Position numbers and translations under genes: made by a program. From NCBI RefSeq assembly GCF_052115385.1, contig NZ_JBFRGP010000001.1, positions 1 through 64,000 of the forward strand: a DNA stretch of 64,000 bases, written 5' to 3'. The DNA comes from Dyella_D sp052115385. GTDB taxonomy: Bacteria > Pseudomonadota > Gammaproteobacteria > Xanthomonadales > Rhodanobacteraceae. Each line of letters opens with the position of its first letter. Positions within the stretch are counted from its first letter, which is position 1. Positions 8,487-16,755 of this stretch are shown one piece after another. Under the pieces are notes generated by a model. The model made no database searches and had not been told where the DNA came from. It saw nothing but the letters and a program-made list of their open reading frames with translations.

Positions 8487-9868
8487 CCAATTCAGCGCAT
8501 CCGACCCTTGCCGGCCGGGCCGCCCAGGCCGGCCTTACCCTGATCGAACTGATGGTGGCGATGGTGCTGGGCCTGGTCGTGGCCGGCGGCGTGGTCGCCA
8601 TCTTCAATTCCACCTCCTCGAGCAACCGCGCGCAGACGCAGCTGGCGCGCTTGCAGGAAGAAGGCCGCTTCGCGGTGACCCGGCTCAAGCAGGACCTGGG
8701 CATGGCCAACGGCCAGTACTGCACCAACTCCGGCGGCGTGGCCAAGCCGGCGGCGGCATCGCAGCTCTACCTCGATGGCCTGCGCTCGCCAATGGTGTAT
8801 GCCAAGGGCCTGCCGGCCGCGATCGGCGACATGACGACCGCCTTCGGCGCGACCAGCGCCACCAATACCTATCCGGCCGCGCCGACGGCGCAGTATTCGA
8901 TGCCGTCGTACCTGTTCATGCGCGGCTACGACTGCACCGCCACGGCCTGCAAGCCGATCGATCCGAATACCGCCATCACCAGCATCCCCGCCACCGGCAA
9001 GGCCGTGGGCAACCGCGTGATCGGTACCGACGTGCTCACCGTGCGCTATGTCAACGCCGACCGCGGCTGGGCGATCCGCAGCGGCGGCACCTCGATCGCC
9101 ACGGCCGCCTCGACCGGTTCGGTAATCACCAGCATCACCCTGGCGCCCGCCACTTCGGCCGGCGAACCGCCGGCCAGCGATTTCGCCAGCGGCGACATGG
9201 CCATGCTGGCCGACTGCTCCAACGCGCAGGTGTTCGCGGTGACCAAGACCGGGTCGACGCTGACCCCGGACAGCACCAACAACTTGGGCTCGCCAGCGCC
9301 GCAGCAGCCGCTGTCGGCACCGAAGCTGTTCGATTTCAACCGCGATTTCCAGACCGTCACCTACTACGTGAAGATGGTGGACAACGGCAATGGCAACGGC
9401 CAGACCACCGGTGCGCTGATGCGTCGCGTCAACGGCGGCGCGTTCAAGTCCGACGGCACCACCGCCAACCCGGGCGGCAGCGAGGACGAGCTGGTGCGCG
9501 GCGTGGAGCGGATGGACTTCCGCTACGGCATCCAGGACGCGAACGGCAAGGTGCGCTATGTCACCGCCGACGTGGTGGATGCCGCCACCGGCATCACCTG
9601 CCCGCCGGGCGAACTCAACAAGATCACCTCCGCCGGCTGCCTGTGGCGCGCGGTATCGAGCATCGAGATCAACCTGGTGATCGACGGCCAGATACCGCTG
9701 TACACGCTGACCGCGAACGACCTGGCCTACACCTATGGCATCGACGGCAAGACCACGCCGGCGGCGCCGACCGCGCACGGCATCAAGCCGAGCGACCAGG
9801 GTTTCGTCAATCCGCTGTTGCGGCGCGAGTTCACCGCGGTAGTGGCGGTACGCAATTTCAATCCGTAA
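8483..9868 (+). CDS. pilW: Type IV pilus minor pilin PilW
   Basis: 461 residues. The GTG at 8483 is chosen because GTGA overlaps the pilV stop (translational coupling) and yields a normal-length prepilin leader before the cleavage site AG/LTLIELMVAMVLG. The frame is open further upstream only through pilV coding sequence. After the transmembrane helix comes a large extracellular domain with several Cys residues, as in PilW proteins. Functions with PilV and PilX as a priming complex for pilus extension. Confidence 0.9.
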   Translation: MTNSAHPTLAGRAAQAGLTLIELMVAMVLGLVVAGGVVAIFNSTSSSNRAQTQLARLQEEGRFAVTRLKQDLGMANGQYCTNSGGVAKPAAASQLYLDGLRSPMVYAKGLPAAIGDMTTAFGATSATNTYPAAPTAQYSMPSYLFMRGYDCTATACKPIDPNTAITSIPATGKAVGNRVIGTDVLTVRYVNADRGWAIRSGGTSIATAASTGSVITSITLAPATSAGEPPASDFASGDMAMLADCSNAQVFAVTKTGSTLTPDSTNNLGSPAPQQPLSAPKLFDFNRDFQTVTYYVKMVDNGNGNGQTTGALMRRVNGGAFKSDGTTANPGGSEDELVRGVERMDFRYGIQDANGKVRYVTADVVDAATGITCPPGELNKITSAGCLWRAVSSIEINLVIDGQIPLYTLTANDLAYTYGIDGKTTPAAPTAHGIKPSDQGFVNPLLRREFTAVVAVRNFNP

Positions 9869-9905
9869 GGCGGGACGCCGCCTGGCGGTCACGAAGGGGA
9901 AACAC

Positions 9906-10571
9906 ATGATGTACGCACGCTCTTGTCCGCGGCCGTCGCGCGCGCATCGCCAGCGCGGCGTGGTGCTGATCGTCGCGCTGATCTTCCTGGTGCTGCTGAC
10001 CATCCTGGCGCTGAGCGCGTCGGGCCGCTCGCTGCTGCAGGAGCGCATGGCCGGCGGCCTGCGCAATACCAGCCTGGCGGACATGGCGGCGGAGACCACA
10101 CTGCGCGGCGTGGAATGGAAGCTGTGGACCAGCACGACCAAGCTGACCACCGCGCCGCTGCTGTGCGGCTCCGGCGTGCTGGCCGGCAACTGCTATCGCT
10201 ATGACCCGAGCAATACGGCGTTGTATGGCGCCAACGGCAGCATCACCAAGTTCCGCACTGGTGCGGGTTGGATCACCACCGGCACGGCGACCTACAAGGG
10301 CGCGGACGGCAGCACTGATTTCACCGCGCTGACCGGCAATCAGAAGACGGGCGCCCTGGCCAAGAACCCGGTCTATCTGATCGAGGACATGGGCACGGAG
10401 CTGCCGCCGGGAGCGAGCGGCGGCCTGCACGAATCCGGTGCCACCGGCACCGGCGGCAGCGGTGCCGGAAGCACCAGCCGCCACGTCTACCGCATCACGG
10501 CGCGCGCCACCGGCGCGGACGCCAACACGGTGAGGGTGATGGAAAGCACCTTCGCCGCCAAAAGCAATTAA
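9906..10571 (+). CDS. pilX: Type IV pilus assembly protein PilX
   Basis: 221 residues. The N-terminus has a basic leader and the PilX_N pattern RQRGVVLIVALIFLVLLTIL, lacking the canonical Glu5, then SLLQERMAGGLRN, a family signature. Two adjacent ATGs (9906 and 9909) follow the Shine-Dalgarno AAGGGGA (9894-9900); either is possible. The C-terminal half is Gly/Thr-rich (around 165-190) before an ASRHVYRITARATG-like strand. Sits between pilW and the second pilY1 with short gaps, consistent with one operon. Confidence 0.88.
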   Translation: MMYARSCPRPSRAHRQRGVVLIVALIFLVLLTILALSASGRSLLQERMAGGLRNTSLADMAAETTLRGVEWKLWTSTTKLTTAPLLCGSGVLAGNCYRYDPSNTALYGANGSITKFRTGAGWITTGTATYKGADGSTDFTALTGNQKTGALAKNPVYLIEDMGTELPPGASGGLHESGATGTGGSGAGSTSRHVYRITARATGADANTVRVMESTFAAKSN

Positions 10572-10618
10572 ACGCGAACCACTGAGCCCACGAGCTTTCG
10601 AGCCGGAGCCATCCAGCC

Positions 10619-13600
10619 ATGCGTATTCCCCCCTTCTTCTCGACACGCCGCGGCAGCGCCGCGCTCGTGCTCGGCCTGACCCTGCTGAGCGGGTTGTCGG
10701 TACCGTTCGTGCCGACGGCCGATGCGCAGATCGCGCCGGTGCTTGCTACCAGCATCCTGGCGACGTCCAGCACGGCTGCGCCGGCCGCGGTGGTGGAGCT
10801 GAGTCCCACGCCGCCGAACCTGACCCAGGGCGTGGCACCGAATATCGCGGTGACCTTCGACGATTCGGGGTCGATGGGCAGCAATTACATGGGTGACAGT
10901 CGGCCGTTCGACAACAACGATTGGGATAGCGAGTGGCAATGCGCTGGCGTGATCGATCCGCGCATTAGCAGTGCGACGGACATTCGTTCCCATGCGATGA
11001 ACGGCGTCTATTACAACCCGAATGTGCTGTACCTGCCGCCGATCAAGGCGGACGGCACGTCATTCCCCAATGCGGATGCAAGTCTGGTGAGGGTGCCGCT
11101 GGATGGCATTTCGGTGAATCGGCCGCGTAACCAGAAAACCTTGGCCGCCACCGGTACTTATAGGAACAACCCGAACGGAACGACCGATCCGACGGGTGCG
11201 ACGAATCTGACCGGCCTGTTTACCGCCGCCAGCAATTCGACGCAGACTTTTACGGGCGCTTCGTGTCCAGGTAATGAGGATACTGGCTCGTGCGTATGTC
11301 TTGATAAAAGGCCGAACGGAAACTGTAAATCGACGTCGAAGTACCAATGGACGATAACGACTAATACGCCGCAGTCCGACAATCGGTGGGTATGCGCCGG
11401 CGGCCAGTCGTCGCCGATGGACGGCACGTCGCTCGGCTCCGATGGGAGGGCTTACCCCAACGGCGGCCCGTACTACTACCGCTACAAGTCGTCCGCGCCG
11501 GCCATCGCCGTGGATACCTATGGCAATCCTACTGCCGCCGCCCTGAGCAACAATCTGTACAACAGCGACAACTGGGAAGCGGTCGCCGTCCGCAGCGAAA
11601 ACGTGACCATCGGCGGTGTGACCGTCAACGCCTGGCAGAACTTCGCCAACTGGTACGCCTACTACCGCACGCGCAACCTGATGACGCGCACGGCGCTGTC
11701 GCGCGTGTTCGGCAATCTGGGTGCTCCCGATTCGAATGGCGGGTACGGCAGTGCGTTTCGCATGGCCTGGCAGAATCTGTACACGTCCGACACGTTCACG
11801 CTTCAGAGCGACACCATCATCAATAGGCTGATGGACGTCAATTCGCCGGCTTGCGATGCATCCAGTGCCGACCCGTACGCTATCGGCGTGCAGACCGGCA
11901 CGGTGAAGACGCCGCCGAACTGCTATCGCTCGGCCTTCTTCAACTGGATCTTCTCGGTGCCGGCCACGAGTGCGACGCCGCTGCGTGCGGCGACGATTCG
12001 CGCGGGCAAGTTTTTCCAGCGCGGCAAGGACAACACGGGTGCTACCGGAGACCTGCACGACCCGTACTGGGAGCCGCCGACAAAGACGGGTGCCGACGGT
12101 CTTGAGCTGACCTGTCGCCAGAATTTCCACATGGTGGTCACGGACGGTTATTGGAACGAGTCCCCTGATCCCACGCTGCCCACGCCTTTCAACGACGGCC
12201 AGACAGCGCAGACACTGCCTGACGGAACGAGCTTCTCCACTTCGGCGGCCGAGTCGCGTGTGTTCTGGAATGTGCAGGGCAGCAAGTACACTTCCTCGCT
12301 CGCTAATATCGCCTTCAACTACTGGGCGACGAACCTGCGCCCGGACCTCTACGATCCCACCAACGGCAAGCAAGTGCCGCCGTATATGCCGGACAAGACC
12401 ACCGGCGTGGTTTCAGGCGCGGGTTCGACGGCGCTGGAGCAGTATTTCAATCCGAAGAACGATCCCGCCAACTGGCCACACCTGGTGCAGTACATGGTGA
12501 CGTTGGGTATCGCGGGCAATTTGAACTTCTCCAATGACGCCGATTGCGTCGTGGCCACGGCAAACGACCTGTGCGCGCTGCGCCGCGGCCAGACCAATTC
12601 CACCGGCGCCGTCGGCTGGACCCGTCCGGCGAACAACTCGCCGCCGGGCATCGATGACACCTGGCATGCTGCGATCAACAGCCGCGGCGCGTACTTCAGC
12701 GCGGGCAACCCGCAGAACCTGGTGGATCAGCTCAGCGCGATCCTTACCAACATCAGCGCACGTACCATCCCGGCCAATACCGGCGCGGTGAACACGGCGG
12801 TGCTGGTGGCCGGCGCGCTTGGTTTCAATACCGGTTACAGCTCAGCGGATTGGAGCGGCACGTTCCAGGCGGTTTCGATCGCCACCAACGGCGTCACCTC
12901 GACGGTGGTGTGGGATGCGGGAGCGATCCTCGACGATGCCACCAAGACCGTGCCAGCCAACCGGGCCATTTTCACCGCCAAGGAAGGCAGCGACGGCAGC
13001 TTCGGCGGTGGTGTGGCATTCAAGACGTTCTCGGACCTGGACAGCGCCGGGCAGACCCTGCTGAGCGGCACGCCGGCCAGCGTTGACGCCACCAACGATA
13101 CCGGTCAGACGCGAGTGGATTACCTGCGCGGCGACCGCGGCAAGGAAACGACCACGTTCCGCACCCGCAACCATCTGCTGGGCGCGATCATCGGCTCGCA
13201 GGCGGTGTATGTGAGCTTTCCGTCCAGCGGCTACCGCAACAGCTGGCCTACCGGTTCGCCGGAGCAGACCGCGGTAGCGGGCGATGCGTCCGACTGCGCG
13301 ACGAAGACACCGCTGACCTGCCACACCTATGAGGCGTTCGTGCAGAACAACCTCGCCCGCAAGCCGGTGGCGTACGTGGGCGCGGACGACGGCATGCTCC
13401 ACGCATTCGATGCGTCGCAGACGACCGATACCAATGGCAACGTGATTCCGACCACCGGTGCAGGCAAGGAACTGTTCGGCTACGTGCCGCGTGCCACCTA
13501 CGGCAACCTGGGCAACCTCACCGTCAAGAACGCCTTCAAGTTCATGCCGACCGCCGACGGCATCCCCGTCACGCGCGACGTGTACTTCGGCGCCGACACC

Positions 13601-14884
13601 ACCACGCCGGTGGCTACCTCGGCGGGTTGGCACACCCTGCTGGTAGGCGGACTGCGCCTCGGCGGGCGCGGCGTGTATGCGCTGGACATCACCGATCCGA
13701 CGGCGATGGCCGCCGGCAAGGTGCTGTGGGAATTCAACGCCGATGCGCCCGATCAGGCGGCCTGGACCGACGGTTCGATCAGTAACCCCGGCGGCAAGGC
13801 GTCCAACCTGGGCTACACCTACGGCCAGCCGAACATCGGCCGTCTGAACACCGGCAAGTGGGTGGTGCTGGTGCCGGGCGGTTACTTCCCGGATTGCACC
13901 AAGGCTCCGTTCACCGGCGCCAACTGCAGCTCGCCGGCAGCCGCTTCCAACACCTACAGCTCGCTGTTCGTGCTCGATGCGCAGACCGGCAAGCTGATCC
14001 GCGAGCTGAAGACGCCCGATGCGAGCAACGGCGGCGCCGCCAGCCATGGCTTGGCCACACCAGTGCTGGGCGACTACAACGACGACCAGGTCGACGACGT
14101 GGCCTTCGCCGGTGATCTGGATGGCAACCTGTGGCGCTACGACCTGTCGTCGAGCGATCCGGGTACCTGGTCGATCACCCTGGCGTTCAAGCCGGCGACT
14201 GCGGGGGCCCAGCCGATCACCAGCATGCCGCGTCTGTTCGCCGATCCGGCGACCAACAAGTTCATCGTGGTGTTCGGCACCGGCAAGTACCTGGGCGTGG
14301 GCGACAACACCAGCGGCAGCGCGGCGACGCAGTCGGTGTATGGCATCCGCGATAACGGCACCACGGTGACGCGCACCCAGCTGGTGGCGCAGACCTTGAG
14401 CGAGGCGACCGCCGACGATGGCAAGACCATCGCGCGCGGCCTGACCGACAACGCGGTGGACAGCACCAAGGGCGGCTGGTACTTCGACCTGGGTCCGTCG
14501 ACCTCGTCGGCCGGCGAGCGCGTGGTGGTGACGCCCGGCGCGCTGTTCGACACCGGCCGCGCCGTCATCCAGACGCTGATCCCCGGCACCAACGATCCGT
14601 GCAACGCCAGCATCCAGGGCGCGTTGATGGTGGTGAATGCGGCGACCGGCGGTGCGAATGGTGGCCTGTCGGCGCCGGGTGTAACGGCCTGGAACGGCAC
14701 CGGCAAGTACGTCGTCGGTGGCCGGGTGAACGATCCGCGCACCTCCGGCACGGTGCCGCTGGTGACCACGGTGGGCGGCGGCAGTGTGCTGGTGCCGGGC
14801 CTCAAGCTCACTGGCAGCAATAACGTTCTGAACATCAACGACGCCGTCTGGCGCCGCCGCTCCTGGCGAGGGATTACGCAATGA
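10619..14884 (+). CDS. pilY1: PilY1-family type IV pilus tip adhesin, second paralogue
   Basis: 1421 residues, in the canonical position after pilX. Signal peptide of about 37 residues ending ADAQIA. VWA-like domain with MIDAS D81-D-S-G-S85, C-terminal beta-propeller, and calcium loop DxNxDxxxD near residue 1152. Compared with the first paralogue it carries an extra segment at roughly 185-255 containing several Cys (CPGNEDTGSCVCLDKRPNGN at about 216-235). The DNA of that segment (11160-11390) is visibly AT-richer than its surroundings. The last codons overlap the pilE start (ATGA at 14881), indicating translational coupling. PilY1 is exported and sits at the pilus tip with the minor pilins. 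Confidence 0.95.
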   Translation: MRIPPFFSTRRGSAALVLGLTLLSGLSVPFVPTADAQIAPVLATSILATSSTAAPAAVVELSPTPPNLTQGVAPNIAVTFDDSGSMGSNYMGDSRPFDNNDWDSEWQCAGVIDPRISSATDIRSHAMNGVYYNPNVLYLPPIKADGTSFPNADASLVRVPLDGISVNRPRNQKTLAATGTYRNNPNGTTDPTGATNLTGLFTAASNSTQTFTGASCPGNEDTGSCVCLDKRPNGNCKSTSKYQWTITTNTPQSDNRWVCAGGQSSPMDGTSLGSDGRAYPNGGPYYYRYKSSAPAIAVDTYGNPTAAALSNNLYNSDNWEAVAVRSENVTIGGVTVNAWQNFANWYAYYRTRNLMTRTALSRVFGNLGAPDSNGGYGSAFRMAWQNLYTSDTFTLQSDTIINRLMDVNSPACDASSADPYAIGVQTGTVKTPPNCYRSAFFNWIFSVPATSATPLRAATIRAGKFFQRGKDNTGATGDLHDPYWEPPTKTGADGLELTCRQNFHMVVTDGYWNESPDPTLPTPFNDGQTAQTLPDGTSFSTSAAESRVFWNVQGSKYTSSLANIAFNYWATNLRPDLYDPTNGKQVPPYMPDKTTGVVSGAGSTALEQYFNPKNDPANWPHLVQYMVTLGIAGNLNFSNDADCVVATANDLCALRRGQTNSTGAVGWTRPANNSPPGIDDTWHAAINSRGAYFSAGNPQNLVDQLSAILTNISARTIPANTGAVNTAVLVAGALGFNTGYSSADWSGTFQAVSIATNGVTSTVVWDAGAILDDATKTVPANRAIFTAKEGSDGSFGGGVAFKTFSDLDSAGQTLLSGTPASVDATNDTGQTRVDYLRGDRGKETTTFRTRNHLLGAIIGSQAVYVSFPSSGYRNSWPTGSPEQTAVAGDASDCATKTPLTCHTYEAFVQNNLARKPVAYVGADDGMLHAFDASQTTDTNGNVIPTTGAGKELFGYVPRATYGNLGNLTVKNAFKFMPTADGIPVTRDVYFGADTTTPVATSAGWHTLLVGGLRLGGRGVYALDITDPTAMAAGKVLWEFNADAPDQAAWTDGSISNPGGKASNLGYTYGQPNIGRLNTGKWVVLVPGGYFPDCTKAPFTGANCSSPAAASNTYSSLFVLDAQTGKLIRELKTPDASNGGAASHGLATPVLGDYNDDQVDDVAFAGDLDGNLWRYDLSSSDPGTWSITLAFKPATAGAQPITSMPRLFADPATNKFIVVFGTGKYLGVGDNTSGSAATQSVYGIRDNGTTVTRTQLVAQTLSEATADDGKTIARGLTDNAVDSTKGGWYFDLGPSTSSAGERVVVTPGALFDTGRAVIQTLIPGTNDPCNASIQGALMVVNAATGGANGGLSAPGVTAWNGTGKYVVGGRVNDPRTSGTVPLVTTVGGGSVLVPGLKLTGSNNVLNINDAVWRRRSWRGITQ

Positions 14885-15315
14885 TCAAGAACTTGATGCG
14901 CCTGCGCGACCGCAGTACGCGCGGCTTCACCCTGGTCGAGCTGATGGTGGTGGTGGCGATCATCGCCATCCTCGCCGCCTTCGCGATACCGAATTACCTG
15001 CGCTATGGCATCCGCGCACGGCGTTCGGACGGGCAGAACCTGCTGCTGCGGGTGGCTTCCGCGCAGGAGCGGTTCTATTCGACCAATAATCGCTACGGCA
15101 GTCTGAGCGACATCGGCTTCGTCAACAGCACGGCGTCGGACAAGGGCTACTACACGGTCGCCGTGACGCCCGCCACGCCGGCCACGACGTTCACCGCCAC
15201 GGCGACGCCGGTGAGCGGCGGCGCCCAGGCCAAGGACGACTGCAAGGCGCTGAACGTCAACAGTTACGGCGTGAAAGGCGCGACCGGTTCCACCACCAAC
15301 GGCAAGTGCTGGTGA
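14881..15315 (+). CDS. pilE: Type IV pilus minor pilin PilE
   Basis: 144 residues. Basic leader of 15 residues, prepilin cleavage after Gly15 (RG/FTLVELMVVVAIIAILAA with Glu5), then the long N-terminal helix and a short globular domain. A Cys pair near the C-terminus (DDCKAL and GKCW) fits the pilin disulfide loop. By position after pilY1 it corresponds to the minor pilin PilE of the fimU-pilVWXY1E cluster and not to the major pilin PilA. Start ATG overlaps the pilY1 stop by four bases. Confidence 0.9.
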   Translation: MIKNLMRLRDRSTRGFTLVELMVVVAIIAILAAFAIPNYLRYGIRARRSDGQNLLLRVASAQERFYSTNNRYGSLSDIGFVNSTASDKGYYTVAVTPATPATTFTATATPVSGGAQAKDDCKALNVNSYGVKGATGSTTNGKCW

Positions 15316-15320
15316 CCGCC

Positions 15321-15917
15321 ATGAATCGACAGGGGAAGAATGGCTTCAGCCTGGTCGAACTGATGGTGGCGCTGGCGGTGGCGGCGATCCTGCTGGTGGC
15401 GGCCGGGCCGAGCTTCCGCGATGCGATCCGGCGCAACAAGGTGAGCTCGACGAGCAACGCCTTGCTGGCCGATATCGCCTATGCGCGCAGCGAAGCGATC
15501 AACCGCGGCAACGTGGTGTCGATCTGCCCGAGCTCGGACCAGGCCACCTGCACGTCCAGCGGCAAGGCCTACGAAGGCGGCTGGCTGATCTATACCTACC
15601 AGCCCGGCAAGGGCGTGGTGACCACGGCTTACAGCACCAACGCAACGGATGGCGCGATCCTGCTGCGCACGTCCAATGCGCGCGACAGCGTGTCGATCCA
15701 GGCGCTGGACAGTGTGATCCTGAGCTTCGGTTCGCAGGGCCAGGTGCGCCGCACCGACAACAAGCAGCCGAAGTTCGCCACCTGCTTCCGTGCCGCGAAT
15801 GACAGCGGCACCGGCACCAGCAGCACCGCGGTGCCCGGCGCGCAGCTTACGGTGAATGCTTCCGGCAGCACGACGTCGCAATCGTTGGGCGTACAGACCA
15901 CCTGCACGCCGAGCTGA
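15321..15917 (+). CDS. fimT: FimT/FimU (GspH-like) minor pseudopilin
   Basis: 198 residues from ATG 15321 (MNRQGKNG/FSLVELMVALAV); the prepilin site and Glu5 are clear. GTG at 15312, which overlaps the pilE stop as GTGA, is an equally plausible start adding three residues. The region ARSEAINRGNVVSICPSSD is the GspH/FimT signature. The protein ends with a Cys-containing tail. In other gammaproteobacteria fimT/fimU opens this cluster; here it closes it. FimT-type minor pilins have been linked to DNA binding in natural transformation in related bacteria, but that role is not shown by this sequence. Confidence 0.85.
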   Translation: MNRQGKNGFSLVELMVALAVAAILLVAAGPSFRDAIRRNKVSSTSNALLADIAYARSEAINRGNVVSICPSSDQATCTSSGKAYEGGWLIYTYQPGKGVVTTAYSTNATDGAILLRTSNARDSVSIQALDSVILSFGSQGQVRRTDNKQPKFATCFRAANDSGTGTSSTAVPGAQLTVNASGSTTSQSLGVQTTCTPS

Positions 15918-15930
15918 CGCCAGCCAGCAG

Positions 15931-15955
15931 GAGCGACGCCGCCATGGCGTCGCTC
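15931..15955. terminator. Hairpin between converging fimT and PKHD hydroxylase genes
   Basis: GAGCGACGCC and GGCGTCGCTC form a perfect 10-bp stem with a 5-nt loop. It lies 13 bp after the fimT stop and overlaps the stop codon of the converging gene. No U-tract follows, so efficiency is uncertain. Confidence 0.55.
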
Positions 15956-16634
15956 AGGTCTCGCTCCATTGGCGCAGCAGGTTGTGATAGACGCCGGTGA
16001 GCGAGAGCAGGGTGGAGCGATCGGTGTCCGGCTTGGCGGTGAGCGACTGGATCGCAACGTCCAGGTCGAACAGCAGGCGCCGCTGTTCCTCATGGCGCAC
16101 CAGGCTTTGAATCCAGAAGAACGCCGCAAGGCGCGCGCCGCGCGTCACCGGGCGCACTTCGTGCAGGCTGCTGGAGGGATACAGCAGCAGGTCGCCGGCG
16201 GGCAGTTTCGCTTCGTGCTCGCCGTAGGTGTCGTTGACGACCAGTTCGCCGCCGTCGTATTCGTCCGGTTCGGCGAGAAACAGCGTGCAGGAGAGATCGC
16301 TGCGCAACTGCCCGCCACCGGGCAGCGCCATCACGGCGCCATCGACGTGGTAGCCATAATGTCCGCCGCCTTCGTAGCGGTTGAAGCGCGGCGCCAGCGC
16401 GCGCAACGGCAGCGCCGCGGCGTGATAGAGCGGATGGTGCGCGAGTGCGTCGAGGATCAGGCGGCCCAGCGCTTCGCGCACCGGCGAGGTTTCCGGCAAC
16501 TGCAGATTGCGTTTCACCTGCGCGCCTTGCGCGCCGACGGTCTGGCGGCCGTCGGTCCAGTCGGCACGATCCAGTTCGGCGCGGACATGGAGCAATTGGT
16601 CCGGCGAGAGCACGTTGGGGATATGCAGCAGCAT
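15954..16634 (-). CDS. PKHD-type Fe(II)/2-oxoglutarate-dependent hydroxylase (PiuC-like)
   Basis: 226 residues from ATG 16634; the open frame continues upstream only through a REP element. Double-stranded beta-helix dioxygenase with iron ligands H96-x-D98 (YGYHVDGAV) and H158 (SLHEVRPV), and Arg168 for 2-oxoglutarate. The N-terminal helix and the DRADWTDGRQTVG stretch are typical of the PiuC/YbiX family. Lies directly downstream of, and on the same strand as, a TonB-dependent siderophore receptor, the usual piuA-piuC arrangement; the in vivo substrate of these enzymes is not settled. A GTAG-type REP separates the two genes. Confidence 0.88.
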   Translation of the reverse strand: MLLHIPNVLSPDQLLHVRAELDRADWTDGRQTVGAQGAQVKRNLQLPETSPVREALGRLILDALAHHPLYHAAALPLRALAPRFNRYEGGGHYGYHVDGAVMALPGGGQLRSDLSCTLFLAEPDEYDGGELVVNDTYGEHEAKLPAGDLLLYPSSSLHEVRPVTRGARLAAFFWIQSLVRHEEQRRLLFDLDVAIQSLTAKPDTDRSTLLSLTGVYHNLLRQWSET

Positions 16635-16655
16635 GGCCGGTCCTCGCGGAGCGCC

Positions 16656-16742
16656 GTAGGTTGGGGTGAGCGCAGCGAACCCCAACGTTGCGGTGGCATG
16701 TGAGGCCTGTTGGGGTTCGCCTGCGGCTCACCCCAACCTACG
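16656..16742. repeat. GTAG-type REP pair (BIME)
   Basis: Inverted pair of REPs, each GTAG plus a hairpin of GTTGGGGT/ACCCCAAC around a 'gagc..gc..gcga' loop; outer ends read GTAGGTTGGGGTGAG and CTCACCCCAACCTAC. Located between the PKHD hydroxylase and the TonB receptor. Confidence 0.9.
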
Positions 16743-16755
16743 GGGAATCGAAGAG

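Noticed and set aside
16635..16685. Longer N-terminus of the PKHD hydroxylase
   Set aside because: The extra residues are translated from a REP element; the conserved domain begins at ATG 16634. The same trap occurs for the MAPEG gene upstream of 48005.
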